Below are positions 1 through 7,492 of a stretch of DNA of 12,845 nt, piece after piece. Both the position numbers and the translations under genes were made by a program. Under the pieces are notes generated by a model that ran no database searches, had not been told where the DNA came from, and was given only the letters and a program-made list of their open reading frames with translations. Positions within the stretch are counted from its first letter, which is position 1. Each line of letters opens with the position of its first letter. Source of the DNA: JAZGDL01 sp036477795 (lineage in GTDB: Bacteria; Planctomycetota; Phycisphaerae; UBA1845); assembly GCA_036477795.1 (NCBI GenBank), contig JAZGDL010000023.1:1-12845 (forward strand). The letters run 5' to 3'.

Positions 1-2279
1 TGGAAGGAATGACCTGCGGAAGCTGCGTGGCCCGGATCGAAGGGGCCCTGCAATCGGTCGACGGGGTACGCCGGGCACGGGTCAACCTGGCCACCGAAAC
101 AGCTACCGTCGATTTGCAGCCCGAAGCCCACGGATTGCAATCCGTGGGATCAACTGATGCACTGATCAAAGCAGTCCGCAAGGCCGGATACGAGGCTGAG
201 CGTTTTCGCGGCGGCACGGTCGAGCTGACCGAGCTGGAAAGCACCCAAAGTGGTAAGCTGCGGCAGCAGCGTCAAGCCATGGTCCAGGCCATCGGGTTGG
301 CGGGGCCGGTTATCGGTCTGGAACTTCTGGGCTCGACACTTCAGTCGGCGATGCCGGGCAGCCATGTCTGGTGGCGGGTGCTTCAGGGATTGTTGTGCAC
401 CATGCTTCTATGTTCGCCGGCGGGCGGGCCGATTCTGGTGGGCGGTTTGCGGGCCATCGTGCATCGAACCGGCAACATGGACCTGCTCATCACCCTGGGC
501 GTGGTAACGGCCTATGTTTCCAGCGTAGTCGCCATCTTTGTCGGCGGCAGCGCGTCGTACCACTTTCATGCGGCTGCGATGATCCTAGCGTTCGTCAACG
601 TGGGCAAGTACCTGGAGTCGCTGGCTAAGCGCGAGGCGTCCAGCGCGGTGGCTGCCCTGGCGCAGCGGCTGCCCAAGACAGCGGTCCGTGTGTGGGACGT
701 GACCGGCGGGAAAGCCGGTCCCACAGCCGCCGAGACGATTCCCATCCGCCGGATTCAGCTCGGCGATCATTTACGGGTGGTTCAGGACACCATCGTGCCG
801 GTCGACGGGAGGATCGTGGCGGGCTCCGCGGCCGTCGATCAGGCAGCAATCACCGGTGAATCGATGCCGGTATCCCGCGGCCAAGGGGATGCCGTCTTCA
901 GCGGCACCGTGGTGCGCGAAGGAGACATCACTATTGAAGCAACGGCGCTCGGTGATGAATCGGTGATGGGTGGGATCGTGCGGGCGGTCGAAGAAGCACA
1001 GTCCGGCAAGACCGGAATGCAGAGGATCGCCGATAGGGTCGCGGGTGTGTTCGTGCCCATCGTTGTGGGGTTGGCGGTGGTGACCATGATTGGTTGGATA
1101 GTGTCGGGACATGGAACCGGCCGCGGGTTGACAGCAGCCATCGCCGTGCTGGTTATCGCCTGTCCCTGCGCCATGGGGTTAGCCACACCGACGGCGGTGC
1201 TGGTATCGACCAGCACAGCAGCCTTGCGGGGCATACTGGTGCGCGACGCCGCCGCACTCGAAGCCCTGGGTCGGGTGGACACGGTCCTGTTCGACAAGAC
1301 CGGCACGTTAACGAGCGGTAATCCCGAAGTACGGTCCGTAGCGGCGGTTGGGACGACCGGTTCTGTGGTCAACGGTACAGGCGATCTGTCACTCGACGGC
1401 GACGCCGGTGAGGTGCTGCGGCTGGCGGCGTCGGTGGAGCAGTTCTCGCAGCACCCGCTGGCCCGGGCCATCGTGAAGCGGGCGGCGAGACAGGGCGTGG
1501 CACTTTCCGAGCCCGAATCGTTTGAAAGCCAGGCCGGTTTCGGCGTGGCCGGGATGATCGACGGCCGTCGTGTCCTGGTCGGCAGCGCCGGGTACGTCGA
1601 GCGCCGCGGGATCGATGTCTCGGCGGCGGGCAAGACCGTCGCAGCGCTGGGCCGCCGGGGAGAGTCGGTGGTGCTTACGGCGGTCGACGGAGCGGTGGTC
1701 GGGGTGATCGGGTTGGCTGATGCGGTGCGGCCGTCGGCGCCTGACGCTGTCAGCCAAGTCCGGCGACTCGGGGTGGCGGTGGCTATGGTCACCGGTGACC
1801 ACGCCGGGACGGCTGAGTCGGTGGCGGCCTCGATCGGCATCACTGAGGTGGCAGCCGCGGTTCTTCCGGCGGGGAAGTTGGACGAGGTGCGCCGGCGACA
1901 GCGAGAGTGTCAGCATGTGGCATTCGTCGGCGACGGGATCAACGACGCCCCGGCGCTGGCTGCGGCGGACGTGGGCATTTCCTTCGCCGCGGGGACGGAC
2001 GTAGCCAACGCGGCTGCGGACATCACGCTCTTGGGGGACGACTTGAAGCTGGTGCCGGCGGCGATTCGGACGGCGCGGCGCAGCGTGCGGATCATCAGGC
2101 AGAATCTGTTCTGGGCGTTCTTCTACAACGTGGCGGCCGTCCCCTTGGCAGCCACCGGGCGCATCAGCCCGGGGATCGCCGCCGCGGCTATGATGGTCTC
2201 CTCGATCACCGTGGTGCTCAACTCCCTGCGTCTGCGACAGGAAGCCGACGGGCTGGAAAGACGGTCCCACGTAGGTTGA
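1..2279 (+). CDS. copA: Cu+-exporting P1B-type ATPase, 5' partial
   Basis: Inner-membrane pump that expels cytoplasmic Cu+ using ATP. The frame is already open at the left edge (a partial codon, then Glu-Gly before the first visible Met), giving the metal-binding-domain motif EGMTCGSC, so the true start lies outside the window and the Met at position 9 is not the start. Counting that Met as 1: heavy-metal-associated domain to about 65; membrane helices about 92-200; actuator motif TGES at 282-285; metal-site CPC at 385-387 in a membrane helix; phosphorylated Asp 429 in DKTGT; nucleotide-domain HP at 482-483; hinge GDGIND at 641-646; final helices with FFYN (704-707) and MMVSS (728-732). CPC plus the YN and MxxSS residues are the Cu+ (P1B-1) signature, rather than Zn/Cd. 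Downstream there is no gene for 726 nt. No cognate chaperone or CueR-like regulator is seen in the window. Confidence 0.95.
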   Translation, partial: EGMTCGSCVARIEGALQSVDGVRRARVNLATETATVDLQPEAHGLQSVGSTDALIKAVRKAGYEAERFRGGTVELTELESTQSGKLRQQRQAMVQAIGLAGPVIGLELLGSTLQSAMPGSHVWWRVLQGLLCTMLLCSPAGGPILVGGLRAIVHRTGNMDLLITLGVVTAYVSSVVAIFVGGSASYHFHAAAMILAFVNVGKYLESLAKREASSAVAALAQRLPKTAVRVWDVTGGKAGPTAAETIPIRRIQLGDHLRVVQDTIVPVDGRIVAGSAAVDQAAITGESMPVSRGQGDAVFSGTVVREGDITIEATALGDESVMGGIVRAVEEAQSGKTGMQRIADRVAGVFVPIVVGLAVVTMIGWIVSGHGTGRGLTAAIAVLVIACPCAMGLATPTAVLVSTSTAALRGILVRDAAALEALGRVDTVLFDKTGTLTSGNPEVRSVAAVGTTGSVVNGTGDLSLDGDAGEVLRLAASVEQFSQHPLARAIVKRAARQGVALSEPESFESQAGFGVAGMIDGRRVLVGSAGYVERRGIDVSAAGKTVAALGRRGESVVLTAVDGAVVGVIGLADAVRPSAPDAVSQVRRLGVAVAMVTGDHAGTAESVAASIGITEVAAAVLPAGKLDEVRRRQRECQHVAFVGDGINDAPALAAADVGISFAAGTDVANAAADITLLGDDLKLVPAAIRTARRSVRIIRQNLFWAFFYNVAAVPLAATGRISPGIAAAAMMVSSITVVLNSLRLRQEADGLERRSHVG

Positions 2280-2360
2280 GTTATCTGCCTGCACCGGCTT
2301 CGGATCACGTCACTCTGCGTCGTCGTACCGCCCTAGAACGGAAATCGACCTTTTTTTGGA

Positions 2361-2388
2361 ATGACTTCGGCCGACAACGTGCTATAAT
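2361..2388 (+). promoter_or_regulatory. Predicted extended -10 promoter
   Basis: A perfect TATAAT lies at 2383-2388, preceded by TG at 2380-2381 (extended -10). A weaker -35-like ATGACT is at 2361-2366 with a 16-nt spacer. A run of seven T at 2351-2357 just upstream could end copA transcription, although I see no strong hairpin before it. Transcription would start near 2395, about 610 nt before the next convincing start codon (3006). It may drive the large secreted protein through a long leader, or an unrecognised small RNA or peptide. Confidence 0.5.
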
Positions 2389-2861
2389 AGGCGAGGAGCC
2401 CTGGCATCCATGCGAGCCGATGCTATCCATCGCACTGGGCGGTTCGGGAAGTCCAGGGAGGCTGGAATCGGGCCGATAGCAGACTAGCGTTATGTCATAG
2501 TTGAAGTTGCGGGTTGGCCTGTGGGTGGCGCGGTCAAACTTGTTCGCCCGTGGACCCTACTGGGCCGGTAAGGGCAAGCAAGCGCATGCCCATGATGCCC
2601 GCAGATTCAAGGGCGACCAAGCACTAGCGGAGGTGGTAGTCGGCGATAGCGCGGTGGGGAAGAAACGTTCGCTGTTTTCCGGTCGTCTGTGGCTAGATTC
2701 CCAGCAACTGAACCGCGGATGCGTAGGGCGGTGCCCACCGTGCCTGGGCCACATTTCATCACGACCAACACTACAACCAACCAAGGGACACAGGCCTGAG
2801 AGATGCCGCAACTCATTCTGTGCCAGATCAGAAAGGTGTAAGAATGCATAGGTACGGAGAA
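2389..2861. other. Unassigned 470-nt stretch downstream of promoter
   Basis: No convincing gene is seen. Directly after the promoter there is a possible 25-codon ORF (2410-2487, +): ATG at 2410 with GAGGAG at 2393-2398, product basic and without a membrane segment. The same segment can fold: CCCTGG near 2400 against CCAGGG near 2453, a hairpin CGATG/CATCG, and GCTATC against GATAGC near 2475. The longer open frame at 2501-2851 needs a TTG start, has no recognisable domain and is probably fortuitous. I looked for RNase P RNA, tmRNA, SRP RNA, 6S RNA, tRNA and common riboswitch cores and recognise none. It may be a long 5' leader of the secreted protein gene or a decayed gene. Confidence 0.35.
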
Positions 2862-3005
2862 AGGCAGGAACTGAAGGGACGAAGGGACGGAGGGACGGAG
2901 GAGAGGGAAAAAGGCACGAAGGCACGGAGGCACGAAGGCACGAAGGGGAATCCGCAATCCCGGGTGCCCAATCGTCAATTCGTAATCGGCAATCCCCAAC
3001 CGTCA
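2862..3005 (+). repeat. Composite A/B dispersed repeat, copy 1
   Basis: Module A (about 2862-2946) is a purine-rich tandem array of roughly 8-nt units, GGGACGGA then AAGGCACG. Module B (about 2947-3005) is an array of roughly 7-nt CAATCSN units. The A/B junction (2943-2979) is the same as at 7397-7433 and, in reverse complement, around 10036-10071, apart from isolated differences. Module B runs into the start codon of the next gene: the A and T of ATG at 3006 complete a CGTCAAT unit. The whole repeat stays open in frame with that gene, which makes a spurious 62-residue N-terminal extension possible. Confidence 0.85.
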
Positions 3006-6000
3006 ATGCTCCAACGTTCTCGCAAGGTCGTGCTGACTGCTTGGCTGGGCCTGGCGTGTGCGTTGGCTGGTTCGCCAGCGCGCGGGCACGTTATTCTCAA
3101 CGATCCCAACGGCGGTGAAGCTCTTGAGGTTGGCTCCGTTTCGACCATCGAGTGGCAGATTCAGATCACACATTCCTTGCAGAATTGGGATCTTTGGTAC
3201 TCAACCACCGGACCGGGCGGACCCTGGATCGAGATCGCTATGGATATGTCACCCGGCAACCCTGCGGCCGGTAGTGTACATTCCTACGAGTGGACCATCC
3301 CGGACACGCCGTCGAACCAGACTCGCGTTCGCGTGCGCATGGACAACAGCGGGGCCGACTACTACGACGAGAGTGACGGGGACTTCACCATCGTTCCCGC
3401 CGTACCGCCACTGCCGGGGCCGTGCAACATCACCTTCGACGGTACCTGCCCGAACATGACGCCCCTGTGCGGCGCCGACTTCGTCGGCAGCGGCGGTTGC
3501 ATCTTCGCAATGCTGACCAATTGTTATTCTAGTGGGCTTCGCTCCTTCAAGGTCACAGCGGCCATGCCGCTTACCATCAATCTCAGCGGTGACCTTCTGA
3601 AACTGCGCGTCTTCTTCGCCGGCCAAGGTTTGGGGACGGGCACCATGACCTTTTTCGATATTTCCGCTGTACAGGTGGATTCGCCGATTTCCACGAACGG
3701 CAACTGCCTGGTCTTACCCATGCCGCAGAAACAGTTGGTCACCTTCAGCCGAGCGGTACGCAAGATCGAGGTGATTGCTTCCGGCACGGTGTGGATCGAC
3801 GATTTCACGGTCAACCCCGATGTGTGCGGGAACGGGACCGTGGAGGCCGGGGAGCAATGCGACGACGGCAACCTCGATAATGGCGACGGGTGCGCGGCCA
3901 CGTGCACGGACGAGTGTGGGGACGGTATACAGGACACCGATCCGTCGGATGCCGCAGGGTACACCGAAGAGTGCGACGACAGCAATACCGTGGGCGGTGA
4001 CGGGTGCGACGAGAACTGTATCAGCGAGATCTGCGGCAACGGTGTGGTGCAGACCGCTGCCGGCGAGGCGTGCGACGACGGTAACACCGCCGGCGATGAC
4101 GGGTGCAGCTCAACCTGTACGGTGGAAACCGGATGGCAGTGCACCGACAACCAGAGTGTGTGCACAGAGATCTGCGGCGACGGCCTAACCGTGGGCTCAG
4201 AGGAGTGCGACGACGGGGACACTATCAACGGTAACGGTTGTGACAACAACTGCACCGTCACCGCGTGCGGCAACGGGATCGTCACGGCCGGTGAGGAGTG
4301 CGACGACGGCAACACCGTGTCCGGTGACGGCTGTGACGCGAACTGCGTGATCGAGTTCTGCGGCGACGGGACGGTAAACAATTCCGGCACCGAGCAGTGC
4401 GACGACGGCAACACAGCGTCCGGTGACGGCTGCGATGAGAACTGCGTAACCGAGTTCTGCGGCGACAGCATCGTAAACGACGCGCCCAACGAGGAGTGCG
4501 ACGACGGCAACACCGCCACCGGCGACGGCTGCGATGAGAATTGCCTGATCGAAGTCCCCAGCGCATGCTGCACGGGCTTTCCCGCGGCGACGTGCGCTAA
4601 CACCTTCGAGGCGGCTTGTACGGGCACGTTCGCCGAAGGCGAGGATTGCGCCATGGGGTTCGTATGCCCGGAGTGTGGATCGGATGATGATTGCGACGAC
4701 GGCTCAGCCTGCACCACCGACGTGTGCGCCGCCGGCCGTTGCGTGTTCAGAGCAGGGGTCACCTGCGGTCAGGGCGAGGCCTGTGATTCGACCACCGGCC
4801 TATGCCAGCGGGCCATCAACATTCTATTGGAACCGATCGCCACCGGGCTCTGCGCGCCGGTCGGGTTGACACACGCCGGAGATGGGTCGGGACGCCTTTT
4901 CGTCGTAGACCAGTGCGGTTTGATCCGCATCATCGATGCGGGCGGTAACCTTCTGGCTACGCCGTTTCTGGATATCACCGCCAAGATACCGGTGCTGAAC
5001 TCGTTCTTCGACGAGCGCGGCCTGCTGGGGCTGGCGTTCCACCCGAACTACGCCATCAACGGCCGGTTCTTCGTGCGGTATAGCGCTCCCCGTCCCGATC
5101 CGGACCCGGTTGAACCGTGCAACGACGATCCTCCGTTCTTCTTTGCCGGCTGCCACAAGGAGGTGCTGGCGGAGTATGCCGTATCGATGGGCGATCCCGA
5201 CGTCGCTGATGCGACCTCCGAGATCATCCTTTTCGAGGTTGACGAACCGCAGTTCAACCACGACTCCGGGGAGGTCGCATTCGGACCCGATGGGTTCCTT
5301 TACTTCACACTTGGTGACGGCGGCGGGGCCAATGACAGTCTGGAGGATCCGAACCTGCCTCACGGGCCCGACGGCAACGGCCAGAACACCCAGACCGCAC
5401 TGGGAAGCATTCTGCGGATCGACGTGGACAGCGGCGCTCCGTTCGGCATCCCCGTGGGCAACCCCTTCGCCGACGGCGTTGACGGACTACCGGAAATCTA
5501 CGCATACGGGATGCGTAATCCCTACAAGTTCTCCTTCGACGACGGGCCGGGCGGTGACGGGTCGCTCTATCTCGCCGACGTCGGCCAGGATATCTACGAG
5601 GAGCTCAACATCGTCACCGTGGGCGGCAACTACGGGTGGGTGATCCGGGAAGGGTTCCATTGCTTCGATGCTTTCACCCCCGACGCGCCGCCGCAACTGT
5701 GCCCGGACACCGGTGCGGTGCTGGGAGAGCCGTTGTTGGACCCGGTCCTGGAGTACGACCACAGCGTGGGCATCGCCATCGTCGGGGGATTTGTCTATCG
5801 CGGGAGCCAATTCCCGGAGCTGGTGGGCAAATATGTCTTCGGTGACTTCAGCACCGACTTCATCATCCCCGGCGGGCGGCTGTTCTACGCTGACACCACC
5901 GGTGCAAACGCGTTCGTGCTGGCCGAGTTTTACCTCCGGCCCAACAACGATCCCTTGGACCTCTTCGTCAAAGGGTTCGGCGAAGACGAGGACGGCGAGC

Positions 6001-6791
6001 TCTATGTGTGCGTTTCGGAGCTGCTGGCCCCGACGGGAGCCTCCGGCGTCGTCTTACGCATAACAGAGCCCGATCCGGTCCCGGCGGTCACCGGCGGCAT
6101 CGCGTCACGGTATTTACAGATCGAGCCGGCCCCGACCTCCGCAGTAGCTGCATCGCTGCGCGGCCCGGATCCGATGGCCTTTCGCATTGAGTGCGGGGGA
6201 GTCACCGAATGGGTGAAGCCGCTCTACCGGTGCGAGGACGGAGCAACGCCATGCGAACCAGCGACTGCGGCGGCCGACTGCTCGGGCATCGGTGGTGAAA
6301 GCTGCGACCAACTGGACTACAATGATGGCGGAGGCATTTTTGTCAACATCGGCGTGGGACGGGCCACCTGTGATAATTCCTACTTCCTCACGCCGGATCA
6401 ATGGACCAGCGGCGGTGCCAACGCCCTGTACGTGGCCGGGTTGGCCGTGCCGCCTGACTCGAGACCCACGGTGTTTGCCGTAACGGGCGACTGCGCTAGC
6501 CCGACGTCCTCAGATGCGGCGACGCCCGTCGCTGCAACGTGGAGTTTCTGCGACTCCAGCAATGACGGCCAAGTGACCTTCTTCGCCGATCTGTTCAAGC
6601 AGTTCAGCAACACGGCTGCCGCGGGAGGCCCGGGCGGGACGGGGCCGGATCCTATCATCGAGGTTGACACGCAGGGCGATTCGCCCGACGTGCCGGACCA
6701 GCAGGTCACGTTCTTTTCCGACATCTTCCAATGTTTCGGTGCCACCGCCGCGGGCGGGGGTGCACTGTGGACGGGCGAGACGTGTCCTTAG
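3006..6791 (+). CDS. Secreted modular protein: Kre9-like Ig, DUF4215 repeats, PQQ sugar dehydrogenase-like propeller, dockerin-like tail
   Basis: A 1261-residue exported protein. The Met at 3006 is chosen because a signal peptide (1-27: basic n-region, hydrophobic core to about 22, ARG cleavage site) follows directly; upstream in-frame Mets lie in unrelated sequence or repeat DNA. No Shine-Dalgarno is visible. Predicted mature N-terminus is His28. Domains: Kre9/KNH-type Ig module (28 to about 137, with PNGGE and a second His56 before NWDL); an unassigned Cys-containing beta-rich segment (about 138-270); seven CDDxN-type DUF4215 repeats (about 274-518); another Cys-rich linker; a glucose/sorbosone dehydrogenase-like beta-propeller (about 604-1020) with ERGLLGLAFHP, NHDSGE containing the probable catalytic-base His752, and YAYGMRNP; then a tail with two degenerate dockerin-like VTFF motifs. 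Inference: a cell-surface or extracellular sugar or aldose oxidoreductase held in place by its repeats. The substrate cannot be told, and PQQ use is inferred from family. Confidence 0.85.
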   Translation: MLQRSRKVVLTAWLGLACALAGSPARGHVILNDPNGGEALEVGSVSTIEWQIQITHSLQNWDLWYSTTGPGGPWIEIAMDMSPGNPAAGSVHSYEWTIPDTPSNQTRVRVRMDNSGADYYDESDGDFTIVPAVPPLPGPCNITFDGTCPNMTPLCGADFVGSGGCIFAMLTNCYSSGLRSFKVTAAMPLTINLSGDLLKLRVFFAGQGLGTGTMTFFDISAVQVDSPISTNGNCLVLPMPQKQLVTFSRAVRKIEVIASGTVWIDDFTVNPDVCGNGTVEAGEQCDDGNLDNGDGCAATCTDECGDGIQDTDPSDAAGYTEECDDSNTVGGDGCDENCISEICGNGVVQTAAGEACDDGNTAGDDGCSSTCTVETGWQCTDNQSVCTEICGDGLTVGSEECDDGDTINGNGCDNNCTVTACGNGIVTAGEECDDGNTVSGDGCDANCVIEFCGDGTVNNSGTEQCDDGNTASGDGCDENCVTEFCGDSIVNDAPNEECDDGNTATGDGCDENCLIEVPSACCTGFPAATCANTFEAACTGTFAEGEDCAMGFVCPECGSDDDCDDGSACTTDVCAAGRCVFRAGVTCGQGEACDSTTGLCQRAINILLEPIATGLCAPVGLTHAGDGSGRLFVVDQCGLIRIIDAGGNLLATPFLDITAKIPVLNSFFDERGLLGLAFHPNYAINGRFFVRYSAPRPDPDPVEPCNDDPPFFFAGCHKEVLAEYAVSMGDPDVADATSEIILFEVDEPQFNHDSGEVAFGPDGFLYFTLGDGGGANDSLEDPNLPHGPDGNGQNTQTALGSILRIDVDSGAPFGIPVGNPFADGVDGLPEIYAYGMRNPYKFSFDDGPGGDGSLYLADVGQDIYEELNIVTVGGNYGWVIREGFHCFDAFTPDAPPQLCPDTGAVLGEPLLDPVLEYDHSVGIAIVGGFVYRGSQFPELVGKYVFGDFSTDFIIPGGRLFYADTTGANAFVLAEFYLRPNNDPLDLFVKGFGEDEDGELYVCVSELLAPTGASGVVLRITEPDPVPAVTGGIASRYLQIEPAPTSAVAASLRGPDPMAFRIECGGVTEWVKPLYRCEDGATPCEPATAAADCSGIGGESCDQLDYNDGGGIFVNIGVGRATCDNSYFLTPDQWTSGGANALYVAGLAVPPDSRPTVFAVTGDCASPTSSDAATPVAATWSFCDSSNDGQVTFFADLFKQFSNTAAAGGPGGTGPDPIIEVDTQGDSPDVPDQQVTFFSDIFQCFGATAAGGGALWTGETCP
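3825..4548 (+). repeat. Seven tandem DUF4215 (Myxococcus cysteine-rich) repeats within the secreted protein
   Basis: This coding repeat array has about 30-40 residues per unit. Each unit has a CGxG or CGD opening, a central CDDGN-like core and a GDGC...C close. The seven cores read CDDGN, CDDSN, CDDGN, CDDGD, CDDGN, CDDGN, CDDGN, so repeats 2 and 4 are variant. The last three units are the most alike at the DNA level, suggesting recent duplication. In this family the cysteines are expected to form disulfides in an extracellular stalk. Confidence 0.9.
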
Positions 6792-6794
6792 CAT

Positions 6795-6866
6795 GACAGT
6801 CAGTACTGTCGGCGGGCGGCGCCCGTCCTACCCGTAGGTCACCTGGGCTCCGGGCATCATGGCCCG
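6795..6866. repeat. Cluster of small hairpins including a GTAG-footed REP-like unit
   Basis: Four short inverted repeats follow the stop codon of the secreted protein. They are GACAGT/ACTGTC (6795-6810), CGGGC/GCCCG with a 3-nt loop (6813-6825), CCTA/TAGG (6827-6838), and CGGGC/GCCCG with a 6-nt loop (6851-6866). Read on the minus strand, GTAG (6828-6831) stands just before the GC-rich hairpin, the arrangement of a REP unit. There is no T tract, so it is not an intrinsic terminator, although it could protect the 3' end or assist Rho-dependent termination. Confidence 0.45.
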
Positions 6867-6906
6867 CAGATGGCTTGCGCCACCACGGTTCACCACATTC
6901 CCGGCG

Positions 6907-6943
6907 AACAAAAGGGGCAGGTGCCACAACTGTGACCCTGCCC
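6907..6943 (-). terminator. Intrinsic terminator of the histone-fold gene
   Basis: On the minus strand, a 7-bp GC-rich stem (GGGCAGG with CCTGCCC, plus strand 6937-6943 with 6915-6921) encloses a loop that can pair further (CACA/TGTG). It is followed by C and TTTTGTT (6907-6913). It lies about 34 nt past the stop codon of the minus-strand gene at 6978. On the plus strand there is no T tract, so it serves the minus strand. Confidence 0.65.
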
Positions 6944-6977
6944 GCATTTGCTGAAATACCGAAGGTGCCAACGTCGA

Positions 6978-7196
6978 TCAGATGTCCTGAGGCTTGAGCG
7001 TCTTCCGCCCGTTGGCTTTGGTGCGCGAGGCGGCGTCGTCGAGCATGCAGTAGACCTTGTCAGAAAGTTGACTGATCGCGTCGGCGGACGTGTTCATTTT
7101 ACGCGACTTGACGTAGGCTTTCACTTTGCTGGCTACCACCAGCACATCACGGTTCTTCCTGTTCCCTCCGGTACGAGCACCTTTCTTCTTGGGCAT
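6978..7196 (-). CDS. Bacterial histone-fold DNA-binding protein
   Basis: A 72-residue basic protein. Residues 1-17 form a tail with seven Lys/Arg. A histone-like helix pattern follows: alpha1 about 18-33, loop, long alpha2 about 38-62, then RKTLKPQDI at 64-72. This ending matches the RKTxKxxDI signature of archaeal and bacterial histones: Arg64-Lys65-Thr66 with Asp71 reproduces the spacing of the Arg52/Thr54/Asp59 contacts of HMfB. The chain stops right after DI, so alpha3 is very short compared with archaeal histones. The start is supported by a Shine-Dalgarno (GAGAGGA, plus strand 7204-7210) 7 nt upstream of ATG. It probably dimerises and binds DNA as a nucleoid protein. A terminator follows, so it is likely monocistronic. 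HU and IHF proteins have a different sequence pattern. Confidence 0.82.
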   Translation of the reverse strand: MPKKKGARTGGNRKNRDVLVVASKVKAYVKSRKMNTSADAISQLSDKVYCMLDDAASRTKANGRKTLKPQDI

Positions 7197-7277
7197 GGGT
7201 TCATCCTCTCTGGTTCAACGTTTTGTAGTCCGATCAGCCTGTCGATCGTCCGTTTGCTTGTGCGGAAACACCTTTCC

Positions 7278-7308
7278 ATTATCCAACGCCCGAATTCTAG
7301 ATTGTCAC
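7278..7308 (-). promoter_or_regulatory. Possible promoter of the histone-fold gene
   Basis: On the minus strand GTGACA (7303-7308) is followed after 19 nt by GATAAT (7278-7283). The -10 is good, and the -35 is moderate with a slightly long spacer (18 nt if TGACAA is used). It would give a leader of about 75 nt before the start codon at 7196. Confidence 0.3.
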
Positions 7309-7334
7309 TACTGGTTGCCGCAAGCGGAAAATAT

Positions 7335-7492
7335 AAAAAAAAGGCACGGAGGCACGAAGGCACGAAGGGGGGGAAGGCACGAAGGCAGGAAGCCACCAAG
7401 GGGAATCCGCAATCCCGGGTGCCCAATCGTCAATCGTCAATCCCCAATCGTCACTCCCCAATCCCCAATCCGCAATCCGCAATCCGCAATCG
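7335..7492 (+). repeat. Composite A/B dispersed repeat, copy 2
   Basis: It has the same two-module structure as at 2862-3005. An A-rich lead-in and AAGGCACG-type units occupy about 7335-7400, then an array of CAATCSN heptamers runs to 7492, here longer (about a dozen units) than in the other copies. The invariant junction is at 7397-7433. The last heptamer runs into pcm: its TCA (7493-7495) is the complement of the pcm TGA stop codon. Confidence 0.88.

Noticed and set aside
839..1843. Long minus-strand open frame antisense to copA
   Set aside because: It is a shadow of GC-rich coding sequence. All P-type ATPase motifs are in the plus-strand frame and the antisense product is low-complexity Ser/Pro/Thr/Arg.
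2501..2851. Open frame of 116 codons in the copA-to-secreted-protein gap
   Set aside because: It needs a TTG start, has no domain or helix pattern I recognise, and its composition resembles non-coding sequence.
2395..2860. RNase P RNA or tmRNA
   Set aside because: The length is plausible and GGGAAGTCC appears near 2450, but the universal GGAAAGTCC core and its 3' partner are absent, as are the tRNA-like ends of tmRNA.
4267..4548. Mobile or CRISPR-like DNA repeat
   Set aside because: The periodicity is explained by tandem coding DUF4215 repeats in a continuous frame.
3524..4762. Minus-strand 412-codon open frame opposite the DUF4215 repeats
   Set aside because: It is an antisense reading of the repeat array, giving a repetitive Ser/Pro/His product with no known domain.
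7401..7492. CRISPR array
   Set aside because: The units are about 7 nt and directly abutting, with no 20-40 nt spacers and no cas genes. These are tandem heptamers.
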